From ChocPot-Mid sp964511865 (GTDB lineage Bacteria > Bacteroidota > Ignavibacteria > Kapaibacteriales > UBA2268), in the NCBI GenBank assembly GCA_964511865.1, contig CAZEHW010000006.1, positions 1 to 35,388 of the forward strand: a stretch of 35,388 bases of DNA. Reading direction: 5' to 3'. The notes below the pieces were generated by a model. That model was not told where the DNA came from. It was given only the letters and a program-made list of their open reading frames with translations, and made no database searches. The position numbers and the translations under genes are program-made. This document shows, one piece after another, positions 1 through 8,634 of the stretch (within the stretch, counting starts at the first letter, position 1; every line of letters starts with the position of its first letter).

Positions 1-102
1 TAATTTATCAAAAAAATATGGATAAAAAAAATAAATTGTTCTACAATAATTAATTAACTTAAAATTCATAAATTTAGATAATATATTTAAATAATTTTAT
101 GT

Positions 103-110
103 TATTTTTG
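103..110 (+). promoter_or_regulatory. possible -7 promoter box
   Basis: The octamer TATTTTTG matches the Bacteroidota -7 consensus TAnnTTTG and lies 33 bases before the start of the nucleotidyltransferase gene. No clear -33 TTTG box is visible at the expected distance, and the region is so AT-rich that a chance match is likely. Confidence 0.25.
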
Positions 111-142
111 AGTTTGAATTTTTTACAATAATTGAGAGTTTT

Positions 143-1117
143 ATGAGAGCAGTAATTCCGGTTGCGGGTGTTGGAACAAGATTAAGACCCCACACATATT
201 CTTTACCTAAAGTTTTGTTAAATGTAGCAGGAAAGCCAATTTTAGCTCATATTATGGATGCCATAATTGAACAGGGGATAACTAAGGCAACGATTATTAC
301 CGGCTATATGAGAAAGGATGTTGAATCATTTGTAAGAGAAAGATATGATATTCAGGTAGATTTTGTTCCTCAAAAGGAATCTTTGGGCTTAGGGCATGCA
401 ATATGGACAGGAAAGGATACATATGATGATGAACCATTAATGATTATTTTGGGAGATACTGTTTTTGATGTTGATTTGAAATTAGCGGAGAAATCAGGCA
501 TTTCTTCAATTGGTGTGAAAAAAGTTGATGACCCAAGAAGATTTGGAGTTGTTGTAAAAAATGAGGATGGAATAATTACAAAATTTGTCGAAAAACCTAA
601 GGAATTTGTTTCTGATTTAGCAATAGTTGGATTATATTATATAGCAAACCCGAAGTTACTCAAGCAATGTTTAAATGAAATAATTAAAAAAGATATTCAA
701 ACAAGTGGTGAATATCAATTGACTGATGCTTTACAGCTTATGTTGGAAAAAGGAGAAAAGTTTTCTTCATTTCAGGTTGAAGGATGGTTCGATTGTGGTA
801 AACCGGAAACACTTTTATCCACAAACAGGCACTTATTGGACAAACAAAATCAATTTCCGGCACCAAACGGTTCAGTAATTGTCCCACCTGTTTTCATTGC
901 TCCTGATGCAAAAATTGAACGTTCCATTATTGGTCCTTATGCTACTGTTGCTGACGGTGCTGTGGTCGAGGACAGTATTATTCGAGATACTATCATCAGT
1001 AATGGAGCCAAGGTGTCTTCATCTCTTTTAAATGAATCAATAATTGGAAATAATGCTCATGTAAAAGGAAATTTTATCAAAATGAATGTAGGGAACTCGA
1101 GCGAGATAAATTATTAG
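143..1117 (+). CDS. sugar-phosphate nucleotidyltransferase with C-terminal left-handed beta-helix
   Basis: Cytoplasmic enzyme that would join a sugar-1-phosphate to an NTP, giving an NDP-sugar for cell-surface polysaccharide. The N-terminal 230 residues show the NTP_transferase signature: a GVGTRLRPHTYSLPK loop at about residues 9-23 and LGDTVFD as the metal-binding aspartate segment. Residues 245-320 are hexapeptide-like (repeated I/V-x-A and S-I-I-G steps), as in long-form RmlA/StrD-type thymidylyltransferases or archaeal-type bifunctional GlmU-like enzymes. The length of 324 residues fits this class. The sugar and nucleotide cannot be told from the sequence, so glucose-1-phosphate thymidylyltransferase and mannose-1-phosphate guanylyltransferase both remain possible. 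It stands alone; hydG follows after 119 bases and is unlikely to share its function. The ATG start is followed directly by the conserved MRAVIPVAG segment. Confidence 0.85.
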   Translation: MRAVIPVAGVGTRLRPHTYSLPKVLLNVAGKPILAHIMDAIIEQGITKATIITGYMRKDVESFVRERYDIQVDFVPQKESLGLGHAIWTGKDTYDDEPLMIILGDTVFDVDLKLAEKSGISSIGVKKVDDPRRFGVVVKNEDGIITKFVEKPKEFVSDLAIVGLYYIANPKLLKQCLNEIIKKDIQTSGEYQLTDALQLMLEKGEKFSSFQVEGWFDCGKPETLLSTNRHLLDKQNQFPAPNGSVIVPPVFIAPDAKIERSIIGPYATVADGAVVEDSIIRDTIISNGAKVSSSLLNESIIGNNAHVKGNFIKMNVGNSSEINY

Positions 1118-1163
1118 CGTTTGAAAGAAAATGGTTAATATAATTTTTAATAATTTATATTAA

Positions 1164-1193
1164 CAAATGTTTAAGTATATTATTGAACATTTG
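1164..1193. promoter_or_regulatory. inverted repeat upstream of hydG
   Basis: CAAATGTT and AACATTTG form a perfect 8-base dyad separated by 14 bases, 43 bases before the hydG start. No T-run follows, so an intrinsic terminator for the preceding gene is unlikely. A regulator binding site for hydG, or an mRNA hairpin, are the alternatives. It is not a recognisable Fnr or Crp box. Confidence 0.3.
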
Positions 1194-1236
1194 CCTTACA
1201 ACCGAATACTGACAATATCATTAAATGGAATAAAAG

Positions 1237-2634
1237 ATGGGACACCAAATTATTGACGAAAACCTGATTTATAATATTTTGCAGGATGCTTCACAAAAAC
1301 AAAATGCGAATGTTGATGAAATATTAAATAAAGCTTTAAAACTTCAAGGATTGGAATTATTTGAAATAGCTACATTGCTACAAATTACCGATGATACAAT
1401 CTTAGAAAAATTATTCAAAACTGCATTAAAAATTAAGCAGAGTATATATGGAAACCGATTGGTTCTTTTTGCTCCTCTTTATATTTCAAATTTTTGTTCA
1501 AATAACTGCTTGTATTGTGGTTTCAGAAAAGACAATAAAGAAATTTTCAGAAAAACACTTACTATTGAAGAAATTAAAGCTGAAACTCTGGAAATTCTAA
1601 AACAAGGGCAAAAACGAGTTCTAATACTTATGGGTGAAGAACATAAAAACTGTACATTCGATTATTTTTTGGAAGCAATTAAAGCAGTTTATAGTGTAAA
1701 AGATGAAAAAGGAAGCTCAATCAGGAGAATTAATATTGAAATAGCTCCTTTATCTGTTGAAGAATTTAAGAAGCTTAATCAAGTGTCAATTGGAACATAT
1801 ACTGTTTTTCAGGAGACCTATCATCGTGAAACCTACAAAAAAATGCATCCAAGCGGAAAGAAAGCAAATTATGACAAACGTATCGAAACAATGGACAGAG
1901 CTTTATCCAATGGTCTTCATGATGTAGGGATTGGTGCTTTATTTGGCTTATATGACTACAAATTTGAAGTTATGTCTTTGATTATGCATGCTAAGTATCT
2001 GGATAAAAAATTTAATGTTGGACCTCATACTATATCTATTCCGAGAATTTATTCTGCAAAGAATGCTCCGATTTCTGAAAATATTCCTTATAAAGTTTCA
2101 GACAAAGATTTTAAAAAGCTGGTCGCTGTTTTACGTTTAGCAGTACCATATACAGGCATGATTCTTTCTACCCGTGAACCCGCAAGTTTAAGAATTGAAC
2201 TGTTTGAATTAGGAATATCACAAGTAAGTGCCGGTTCAAAAACCAGCCCGGGGGGATATAAGCAGGCATTTAGTGAGGATATTGCAGACGGACAATTTTC
2301 ACTTAATGATACTCGTACTTCCGGTGAAGTTATCTCAGACTTAATCAGGCATGGTTTTATCCCGTCTTTTTGTACTGCTTGTTATCGACTTGGCAGGGTT
2401 GGAGAAGATTTCATGGATTTAGCCAAACCGGGATTAATTAAGTTAAATTGTCATCCAAATGCTTTACTGACTCTTAAAGAGTATTTAGTTGATTACGCAA
2501 ATTTGGAAACCCAAAAGATAGGTCAGGAATTAATTCAAAGAGAACTGAATGAAATTCCAAGTGAAAACAGAAAACAAAAAACAATTGAATACTTGAAGAG
2601 AATCGAAGCAGGTGAAAGGGACTTGTATTTTTAG
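1237..2634 (+). CDS. hydG: [FeFe]-hydrogenase maturase HydG (tyrosine lyase, radical SAM)
   Basis: HydG cleaves tyrosine with S-adenosylmethionine chemistry to supply CO and cyanide on an iron synthon for the [FeFe]-hydrogenase H-cluster, working with HydE and HydF. The radical SAM cluster motif CSNNCLYC has its cysteines at 87, 91 and 94. The HydG hallmark, a C-terminal CX2CX22C motif, is complete at Cys379, Cys382 and Cys405 and is followed by the family's PNALLTLKEYL segment. This auxiliary cluster separates HydG from the thiamine enzyme ThiH. The length of 465 residues is normal. No hydE, hydF or hydA lies in the window, so the gene is detached from its usual partners. An [FeFe] hydrogenase elsewhere in the genome is inferred. 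A perfect 8-base dyad lies just upstream. Confidence 0.93.
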   Translation: MGHQIIDENLIYNILQDASQKQNANVDEILNKALKLQGLELFEIATLLQITDDTILEKLFKTALKIKQSIYGNRLVLFAPLYISNFCSNNCLYCGFRKDNKEIFRKTLTIEEIKAETLEILKQGQKRVLILMGEEHKNCTFDYFLEAIKAVYSVKDEKGSSIRRINIEIAPLSVEEFKKLNQVSIGTYTVFQETYHRETYKKMHPSGKKANYDKRIETMDRALSNGLHDVGIGALFGLYDYKFEVMSLIMHAKYLDKKFNVGPHTISIPRIYSAKNAPISENIPYKVSDKDFKKLVAVLRLAVPYTGMILSTREPASLRIELFELGISQVSAGSKTSPGGYKQAFSEDIADGQFSLNDTRTSGEVISDLIRHGFIPSFCTACYRLGRVGEDFMDLAKPGLIKLNCHPNALLTLKEYLVDYANLETQKIGQELIQRELNEIPSENRKQKTIEYLKRIEAGERDLYF

Positions 2635-2685
2635 TTTAATGAGTTCTTATAAATTGAAAGAATATTTTGATTACGAAAAAAATAA

Positions 2686-2721
2686 ACAGTAAAGAACTCT
2701 AATAATTGAGTCCTTTACTGT
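2686..2721 (-). terminator. intrinsic terminator between hydG and tdh
   Basis: A hairpin with a 9-bp outer stem (ACAGTAAAG against CTTTACTGT), one mismatch, a 4-bp inner stem (ACTC/GAGT) and an 8-base loop. Read on the minus strand it is followed by a T-rich tract (TTTATTTTTTT), so it is a good terminator for tdh. It may also stop hydG transcripts arriving from the other side. Confidence 0.75.
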
Positions 2722-2747
2722 AATTACTAATACAAAAATTAAAAAAC

Positions 2748-3719
2748 CTAAATCAATCCGGCTTTGTGTTTTTCTTCCAATCTCTTTAGCATGTCTTGTG
2801 TCATCGAGTCCAAATCATAGGAAGGATTCCATCCCCATTCGTCTCTTGCTGCAGAGTCATCAACGCTATCGGGCCAAGAATCTGCAATTACCTGACGGAA
2901 GTCCGGCTCATAGTCAATTGTAAATCCCGGTTTGAACTTTCTTATAGAATTAGCTAGTGTTTTCACGTCGAAACTCATAGAGCCAACATTGAAATCATTG
3001 TGATGTTTTAGATTCTCAAAAGGAGCTTCCATTAAATCTACAGTGGCTTTGATGCAATCAGGCATATACATCATCGGGAGTTTTGTTTCTTCTTTAACAA
3101 AACAAGAGTAATGGTTTTTCTTAACTGCTTCATAATATATACCAACAGCATAATCTGTTGTTCCACCACCCGGGAAAGTTTCTGCTGATATTATTCCCGG
3201 ATAACGTAAACCTCGGCAATCAAGCCCAAATTTATTAACAAAATAATCTCCTAAAACTTCACCGGCTACTTTTGTTACTCCGTACATTGTAGCTGGATGA
3301 AGCGGGGTTGATTGTGGAGCTATTGAAGGACAATCCGGTCCCCAAACAGCAATCGAACTTGGTATAAACACCCTTGTAAGATGGTGTTTAACAGCCAAAT
3401 TCAGAACATTTAATGAACCATTAATATTGACATCCCAGCAAAGCATGGGATTTGTTTCACCGACTCCTGACAATATAGCAGCCATATGAACAATAGTATC
3501 AATTTCATATTTTTTTATTAATACTTCAATATCATCATTATTTTTAATATCAAGTGACTCAAAAGGTCCATCACTCCATTGCGAAGTATTAGCAGGTAAT
3601 CTGCAGTCAGAAGCTACAACATTTTCTGCTCCATACTTTTTTCTTAAAACTGGGGTTAATTCAGAGCCAATTTGTCCTAAAGCACCCGTAACTAAAATCT
3701 TCTTAATTTCTTTCTTCAT
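2748..3719 (-). CDS. tdh: L-threonine 3-dehydrogenase, short-chain/extended SDR type
   Basis: NAD-dependent oxidation of L-threonine to 2-amino-3-ketobutyrate in the cytoplasm. The Rossmann glycine motif is TGALGQIGSE near residues 11-20 and the catalytic Tyr-x-x-x-Lys is YGVTK near residue 146. The whole sequence fits the UDP-galactose-4-epimerase-like threonine dehydrogenases known from Flavobacterium and related bacteria, rather than the zinc-dependent alcohol dehydrogenase type of E. coli. The length of 323 residues is typical. It lies 47 bases downstream of kbl on the same strand, so the two pathway enzymes are almost certainly co-transcribed, and it ends at a strong hairpin. The pairing removes the main doubt, that it could be a sugar-nucleotide epimerase. 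Confidence 0.9.
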   Translation of the reverse strand: MKKEIKKILVTGALGQIGSELTPVLRKKYGAENVVASDCRLPANTSQWSDGPFESLDIKNNDDIEVLIKKYEIDTIVHMAAILSGVGETNPMLCWDVNINGSLNVLNLAVKHHLTRVFIPSSIAVWGPDCPSIAPQSTPLHPATMYGVTKVAGEVLGDYFVNKFGLDCRGLRYPGIISAETFPGGGTTDYAVGIYYEAVKKNHYSCFVKEETKLPMMYMPDCIKATVDLMEAPFENLKHHNDFNVGSMSFDVKTLANSIRKFKPGFTIDYEPDFRQVIADSWPDSVDDSAARDEWGWNPSYDLDSMTQDMLKRLEEKHKAGLI

Positions 3720-3766
3720 AATAGCAATCGAATTAAATTATCTCTTTAAGTTTTATTAATTAAGTT

Positions 3767-5011
3767 TTATATCATTTTCAGTTCTTTTCCAACTTTAGTA
3801 AATGCTTTAACAGCTTTGTCAACCTGTTCGGTTGAGTGACCGGCAGAAAGCTGGACTCTGATTCTGTCCTTACCTTTTGGAACAACAGGGAAAGAAAAAG
3901 CAATAACATAAATTCCTTCTTCAAGCATTTTATTAGCAAAATCTACTGCCAATTGAGAACAGTTGTCATATTTACCGAACATAATTGGAACAATAGGATG
4001 AATACCTGGAATAATATCAAATCCTGCTTCAGTCATTTCTTTTCTGAATTTCATTGTATTTCTTTCAAGCTTGTCTCTTAAATCCGGTGAAGCTGTTAAT
4101 AAATCCATTACTTTGATTGTAGCTCCAACAGTTGCTGGTGGGACTGTATTTGAAAAGAGATAGGGGCGGGCTTTATTTCTCATCCAATCAATAATCTCTT
4201 TATGTCCTGAAATACAACCTCCTGAAGCACCTCCGAGTGCTTTGCCAAAAGTAGTTGTTATGATATCAACTCTGCCCATAACAGCAAAATGTTCGTGTGT
4301 TCCGCGTCCGGTTTTTCCCATAAATCCTGTAGAGTGTGAATCATCAACCATTACTAAAGCGTCATATTTTTCTGCTAAATCACAAATTTCATCGAGCTTT
4401 GCAATATCGCCATCCATTGAAAAACATCCATCAGTTGCAATCATTTTGAAGCGACAACCTGATTCATTTGCTTCTTTTAGGCAGCGTTCGAGGCCTTTTA
4501 GAGTTTTTCCGGTTGATGGGTCAGGTTCTTCAGTATTTGACATGTTCCCATGATTATAAATCCAACGTTGTGCCCTGCAAAGGCGGATTCCGTCAATAAT
4601 TGAGGCATGATTCAAAGCATCAGTGATAATCGCATCTTCAGGACCAAGGAGTGGTTCAAATACAGCACCATTTGCATCAAAGCAGGATGAGAATAAAATG
4701 GTATCTTCCATACCTAAAAAATCAGAAACTTTTTTCTCAAGGATTTTGTGAATATCCTGTGTTCCGCAAATAAAACGAACTGATGACAAACCATAACCCC
4801 TGGAATCTATTTCTTCATGTGATGCTTTGATTAAATCAGGATGTGATGACAAACCAAGATAGTTATTTGCGCAAAAATTTAATACTTTTTTACCATTAAC
4901 TTCAATTTCAGCTCCCTGCGGACTTTCAATGATTCTTTCATGCTTAAAAAGTTTTTGTTCATGTAATCCTTGGAGTTCAGAACCAAGAAATTCTTTCATT
5001 TTTCCATACAT
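3767..5011 (-). CDS. kbl: glycine C-acetyltransferase (2-amino-3-ketobutyrate CoA ligase)
   Basis: PLP enzyme of the alpha-oxoamine synthase family that splits 2-amino-3-ketobutyrate with CoA into glycine and acetyl-CoA, the second step of threonine degradation. Visible motifs include NNYLGLSSHP near the N terminus, the DDSHSTGFMG aspartate/histidine segment, and TTTFGKALGGASGG containing the PLP-binding lysine. The length is 414 residues against roughly 395-400 usual for the family. 8-amino-7-oxononanoate synthase (BioF) is the closest alternative, but the RGTHEH context and the adjacent tdh argue for Kbl. It is the first gene of the pair; its promoter should lie in the 155 bases before it, where I see no clear box. 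Confidence 0.93.
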   Translation of the reverse strand: MYGKMKEFLGSELQGLHEQKLFKHERIIESPQGAEIEVNGKKVLNFCANNYLGLSSHPDLIKASHEEIDSRGYGLSSVRFICGTQDIHKILEKKVSDFLGMEDTILFSSCFDANGAVFEPLLGPEDAIITDALNHASIIDGIRLCRAQRWIYNHGNMSNTEEPDPSTGKTLKGLERCLKEANESGCRFKMIATDGCFSMDGDIAKLDEICDLAEKYDALVMVDDSHSTGFMGKTGRGTHEHFAVMGRVDIITTTFGKALGGASGGCISGHKEIIDWMRNKARPYLFSNTVPPATVGATIKVMDLLTASPDLRDKLERNTMKFRKEMTEAGFDIIPGIHPIVPIMFGKYDNCSQLAVDFANKMLEEGIYVIAFSFPVVPKGKDRIRVQLSAGHSTEQVDKAVKAFTKVGKELKMI

Positions 5012-5166
5012 AATTTTATCTCCATTAACTATTTCAAATAAAACATTGTTTTTAAATATTTAATTCAGATTAATAAATATTAACCTTGATTTATAAAAAA
5101 ATAAAATTAAGCAAGAAATATAATCCTTGCAAGATTTTTTCGATTGTTTAGTTTATTATTATGAAA

Positions 5167-6453
5167 TTACTTCAGATTTAAAGCATCGAAATGTGCAGAA
5201 ATCGTTTTATTGATATCCTCAATAGTATGAGCTGTCGAAACGAACATTGCCTCGAATTGTGCCGGAGCTAAATATACACCGGATTCCAACATTTTGTGAA
5301 AATATACAGCATATTTTTTTGTATCTGATTTAATAGCAGAATTGAAATCAGTTACAGGTTCTTCTGTGAAGAACTGGCAAAGCATCGAGCCAACACGGTT
5401 GATTGTGTAATTCAAATTAGACTTTTTGAAATTTTCTCTCATTCCTTTTTCAAGTATTGCAGATTTTTCCTCAAGTTCCATGTAAATTTCAGGATGTTCT
5501 TTTATATGTGTTAATGCAGAAATTCCGGCAGTCATTGCAATAGGGTTTCCACTCAAGGTTCCTGCCTGGTAAACAGGACCGGCAGGGGAGATGTGGTTCA
5601 TTATTTCAGCTTTTCCTCCAAATGCACCCACAGGAAAACCACCACCGATAATTTTTCCGAGCGTAGTCAAATCAGGTAAAATACCGTATAGTTCCTGTGC
5701 ACCTCCTTGAGAAACTCTGAAACCAGTCATAACTTCATCGAAGATTAAAATGATTTTTTCTTTAGTACAGATTTGTCTGAGTTCTTGCAAAAATGTTTTG
5801 TCAGCAGGGACTACACCCATATTACCTGCAATAGGTTCGATGATTAATCCGGCAATTTCTCCTTTGTTGTTATGAATAAGTTCTTTTACAGATTCAATAT
5901 CGTTGAAATTTGCTACCAAAGTATCAGCCGCACTTGCTTTTGAAACACCCGGGCTAGTCGGTACACCGAAAGTTAAAGCACCTGAGCCGGCTTTGATTAA
6001 GAATGAGTCACCATGACCGTGATAGCATCCTTCAAATTTAATTATTTTGTCTTTTCCTGAATAACCTCGTGCTAATCGTATAGCTGACATAGTCGCTTCT
6101 GTTCCGCTGTTAACCATTCGAACCATTTCGATTGATGGCATTAGTTCACAAACCAATTCTGCCATTTTTACTTCAAGTTCTGTAGGAGTGCCAAAGCTTG
6201 TTCCTTTATCCAGTGCTTCTTTTACTGCATTTATTATGAAATCGGGATTATGTCCGAAAAGGTGAGGTCCCCAACTGCCGATGTAATCAATGTATTCATT
6301 GCCGTCAACATCATAAATTTTAGAACCTTTCCCTCTTTCCATGAAAATTGGTGTACCGCCGACAGATTTAAATGCACGTACCGGTGAATTAACTCCTCCC
6401 GGAATCCTCTTCTTAGCTTCTTCAAATAATTTTATACTTTTATCAATTTTCAT
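5167..6453 (-). CDS. hemL: glutamate-1-semialdehyde 2,1-aminomutase
   Basis: PLP-dependent enzyme that turns glutamate-1-semialdehyde into 5-aminolevulinate, the last step of the C5 route to tetrapyrroles. The class III aminotransferase architecture is clear: the start KLFEEAKKRIPGGVNSPVRA is diagnostic, EGCYHGHGDSFL and FDEVMTGFRVSQGGAQ follow, and TTLGKIIGGGFPVGAFGG carries the PLP lysine. At 428 residues it is of normal length. It is the last of three co-oriented haem genes (hemC, hemB, hemL), separated from hemB by 76 bases filled with dispersed repeats. HemA and HemD are not in the window. A general class III aminotransferase is ruled out by the close family fit at the N terminus. Confidence 0.95.
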   Translation of the reverse strand: MKIDKSIKLFEEAKKRIPGGVNSPVRAFKSVGGTPIFMERGKGSKIYDVDGNEYIDYIGSWGPHLFGHNPDFIINAVKEALDKGTSFGTPTELEVKMAELVCELMPSIEMVRMVNSGTEATMSAIRLARGYSGKDKIIKFEGCYHGHGDSFLIKAGSGALTFGVPTSPGVSKASAADTLVANFNDIESVKELIHNNKGEIAGLIIEPIAGNMGVVPADKTFLQELRQICTKEKIILIFDEVMTGFRVSQGGAQELYGILPDLTTLGKIIGGGFPVGAFGGKAEIMNHISPAGPVYQAGTLSGNPIAMTAGISALTHIKEHPEIYMELEEKSAILEKGMRENFKKSNLNYTINRVGSMLCQFFTEEPVTDFNSAIKSDTKKYAVYFHKMLESGVYLAPAQFEAMFVSTAHTIEDINKTISAHFDALNLK

Positions 6454-6464
6454 TTTATTTCGTT

Positions 6465-6490
6465 TTCTGCTATCCGTTGTCCGTTATCTG
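6465..6490. repeat. TATCCGTT-type intergenic repeat
   Basis: A short run of CCGTTATC/CCGTTGTC units directly upstream of the hemL start. A matching run lies at 7550-7577, on the other side of hemB. Nothing suggests a coding role. Confidence 0.45.
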
Positions 6491-6500
6491 TTTTTTCATT

Positions 6501-6523
6501 CATCCTGAGCTTGTCGAAGGATG
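6501..6523 (+). repeat. dispersed 23-base repeat, copy 1
   Basis: The sequence begins CATCCTGAGCTTGTCG and ends AAGGATG, so its ends are inverted (CATCCT and AGGATG). It recurs in opposite orientation at 7625-7647 with one change, and in the same orientation at 15768-15790 with one change. All three copies are intergenic. This looks like a small dispersed genomic repeat rather than a gene-specific site. Confidence 0.65.
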
Positions 6524-6529
6524 ATTGAA

Positions 6530-7510
6530 TTAGTAATTGTTAATTATCTTAGCTGCTTCTTTAGCAAAATAAGTCAAAATCATATCAGCCCCTGCTCTCT
6601 TAATCGCAGTGAGGGTTTCAATCATAATCTTGTCATGGTCCAACCAACCTTTTTCAGCCGCAGCTTTAATCATGGAGTATTCCCCGCTCACCTGATAAGC
6701 CGCTGTGGGCATACCAAACTCAGTCTTTACCCTATGAATGATATCCAGATAAGCTCCTGCAGGTTTCACCATCACAATATCCGCACCCTCAAAAATATCT
6801 TCTTCAACTTCCCTCAATGCTTCATCGGAATTAGCAAAATCCATTTGATGTGATTTCCTGTCTCCAAACTTGGGAGCACCTTCTGCCGCTTCACGGAAAG
6901 GTCCGTAAAAAGCAGATGCATATTTTGCAGAATAGCTCATAATAGGAAGATTTTTAAATTTGTGGGTATCGAGAGTTTGTCTGATAGCAGCAACCCTTCC
7001 GTCCATCATATCCGATGGAGCTACCATATCAACACCTGCTTTTGCTTGTGCCAATACTATTTTCGATAGATGAATCAATGTATCATCATTCATTACTTCA
7101 TCGCCTTAAATTATTACTCAATGACCGTGATCGGTATATTCACACATACAAACATCACCAATAACAAGCAATCCGGGAACTTTTTCTTTTATAGCACGAA
7201 TGGCTCTTTGGATAATACCGTCTTCAGATTGAGCATCAGAGCCGATTTCGTCTTTCTTCTCAGGAATACCGAATAAAATTACGGCAGGAATTCCCAAATC
7301 CCTGACTTCCTTACATTCTTCTACCAAAACATCAATTGACATTTGAAAAACACCGGGCATTGAGCTAATCGGATTTTTTATTTTCTCACCATTGACAACA
7401 AAAAGAGGATAAATAAAATCCTTGACGGAAAGCGATGTTTCCCTCATCATAACCCTCAATATCGGATTATTCCTTAATCTCCTAAATCTTTTAAATTCCA
7501 CCTGTGCCAT
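6530..7510 (-). pseudogene. hemB: porphobilinogen synthase HemB with two in-frame stop codons
   Basis: HemB condenses two 5-aminolevulinates to porphobilinogen. Both parts of the protein are clearly HemB. Residues 1-130 end in DVCMCEYTDHGH; the second part holds APSDMMDGRVAAIR and the two active-site lysine segments (SYSAKYASAFYGPF and MVKPAGAYLD). The parts lie in the same frame, with no net length change: 327 codons including the final stop, the normal size. Codon 131, where zinc-type enzymes have the third zinc cysteine of CxC...HGHC, is TGA (7118-7120). Codon 135 is TAA (7106-7108). Cys121 and Cys123 are present. A re-initiating ATG at 7091-7093 could give a separate C-terminal fragment of 187 residues, but neither piece would make the active site. 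Consensus error, true pseudogene or recoding are all open; TAA argues against simple selenocysteine insertion. Confidence 0.85.
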
Positions 7511-7549
7511 ATTATCTTTCCTTGCAAATATCTTAAATCTTAAAAAAAT

Positions 7550-7577
7550 CGTTATCAGTTATCCGTTTTCCGTTATT
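7550..7577. repeat. TATCCGTT-type intergenic repeat, second copy
   Basis: Units GTTATCAGTTATCCG and TTTTCCGTTATT in the hemC-hemB gap, of the same family as 6465-6490. Followed by a low-complexity ACTTTACAAACTTTATGAAC stretch that is also non-coding. Confidence 0.45.
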
Positions 7578-7624
7578 TTTTTTACTTTACAAACTTTATG
7601 AACTTTAAAACTTTCTACTGATTC

Positions 7625-7647
7625 CATCCTTCGACAAGTTCAGGATG
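7625..7647 (-). repeat. dispersed 23-base repeat, copy 2
   Basis: Inverse of the copy at 6501-6523, with G to A at one position on the reverse strand. With that copy it brackets hemB in opposite orientations. Confidence 0.65.
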
Positions 7648-7657
7648 ACAAATTTTC

Positions 7658-7690
7658 ATTATCAATTATCAATTTTCAATTATCAATTAA
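7658..7690. repeat. ATCAATT short tandem repeat
   Basis: Four near-perfect copies of an ATCAATT/TTCAATT unit running up to and into the hemC stop codon. It is part of the repeat-filled hemC-hemB gap. Confidence 0.55.
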
Positions 7691-8634
7691 CGAAGTCTGA
7701 CTTCTTTAATAATTTTTCTCGCACCCATTTTCAAAACCGATTCGGCAAGAGCAATCCCTGCTTTTTCGGGAAAATCAAGTGAACCGGATATAGTGCTTCG
7801 GAAATAGTTCTTTCCGTCTACTGTTGCTACCAATCCGTCAATCAGCAACATCAATTGTCCCATAGTATTTTTCCTGATTTTAGCATAAGCTGCTATAGGT
7901 GTTTTGCATCCGCCACCGAGACGTTTAAGGAAAGCTCTTTCTGCCCTTGTCTCAATTACTGTATTTGGATGATTTACCTTCTTCAAAAGTTCTTTGATGA
8001 ATTTATCATCCTGACGAATTTCAACACCTAAAGCACCCTGACCGACTGCCGGAAGCATATCCCTGATTTCCAACACACCGGATATGTATTCCTCCATACC
8101 CAACCGTTCAACACCGGCTTTGGCAAGTATAATGGCATCCCAATCGGATTCCAAATATTTCTTAATCCGTGTTTGGATATTTCCTCTCAAGTCGTGTATT
8201 GTTATATCCTTTCTGACATATCTTACCTGTGCCTGTCTGCGTAAAGAGCCGGTTGCTATCACTGCATTTTTTGGGAGTTTCCTTATTGACATTCGTTTTT
8301 CTTTTGATATAATAACATCCTCCGGGCTTTGACGTTCCGTAACAGCTCCCAATATCAAACCAGCCGGTAAATCCGTAGGCAAATCCTTGAGTGAATGAAC
8401 TGCTAAGTCAATTTCACCTGACAGCAACTCATTTTCAATCTCTTTTGTGAAAAGTCCTTTTCCTTCGATTTTATCCAAAGCAGTATCCAAAACCTTATCA
8501 CCTTCGGTTTTAATCAATTTCAAATTGATATCCAATTGTGGATATTGTCTTTTAATAATCTTCTTTATGTACTCTGCCTGCCAAATAGCCAGTTCGCTTG
8601 CTCTCGTACCAATTAAAATTTTTCTGTTTTCCAT
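7687..8634 (-). CDS. hemC: hydroxymethylbilane synthase (porphobilinogen deaminase)
   Basis: Polymerises four porphobilinogens into hydroxymethylbilane, using a covalent dipyrromethane cofactor. Recognisable segments are IGTRASELAIWQAEYI at the N terminus, DLAVHSLKDLPTDLP, ATGSLRRQAQ, and LGGGCKTPIAAYA with the cofactor-attaching cysteine. The first two thirds contain the substrate-binding arginines in GSLRRQAQVR and HDLRGNIQTR. About 315 residues, the normal size. The ATG at 8634 is preferred over an in-frame GTG six bases earlier. It is first in the hemC-hemB-hemL group, and the 176 bases to hemB are rich in repeats, so co-transcription is plausible but not certain. Confidence 0.95.
   Translation of the reverse strand: MENRKILIGTRASELAIWQAEYIKKIIKRQYPQLDINLKLIKTEGDKVLDTALDKIEGKGLFTKEIENELLSGEIDLAVHSLKDLPTDLPAGLILGAVTERQSPEDVIISKEKRMSIRKLPKNAVIATGSLRRQAQVRYVRKDITIHDLRGNIQTRIKKYLESDWDAIILAKAGVERLGMEEYISGVLEIRDMLPAVGQGALGVEIRQDDKFIKELLKKVNHPNTVIETRAERAFLKRLGGGCKTPIAAYAKIRKNTMGQLMLLIDGLVATVDGKNYFRSTISGSLDFPEKAGIALAESVLKMGARKIIKEVRLR

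Noticed and set aside
7118..7120. TGA in hemB as a selenocysteine codon replacing the third zinc cysteine
   Set aside because: A TAA follows four codons later in the same frame, so reading the TGA as selenocysteine would still truncate the protein, and I see no convincing hairpin just downstream.
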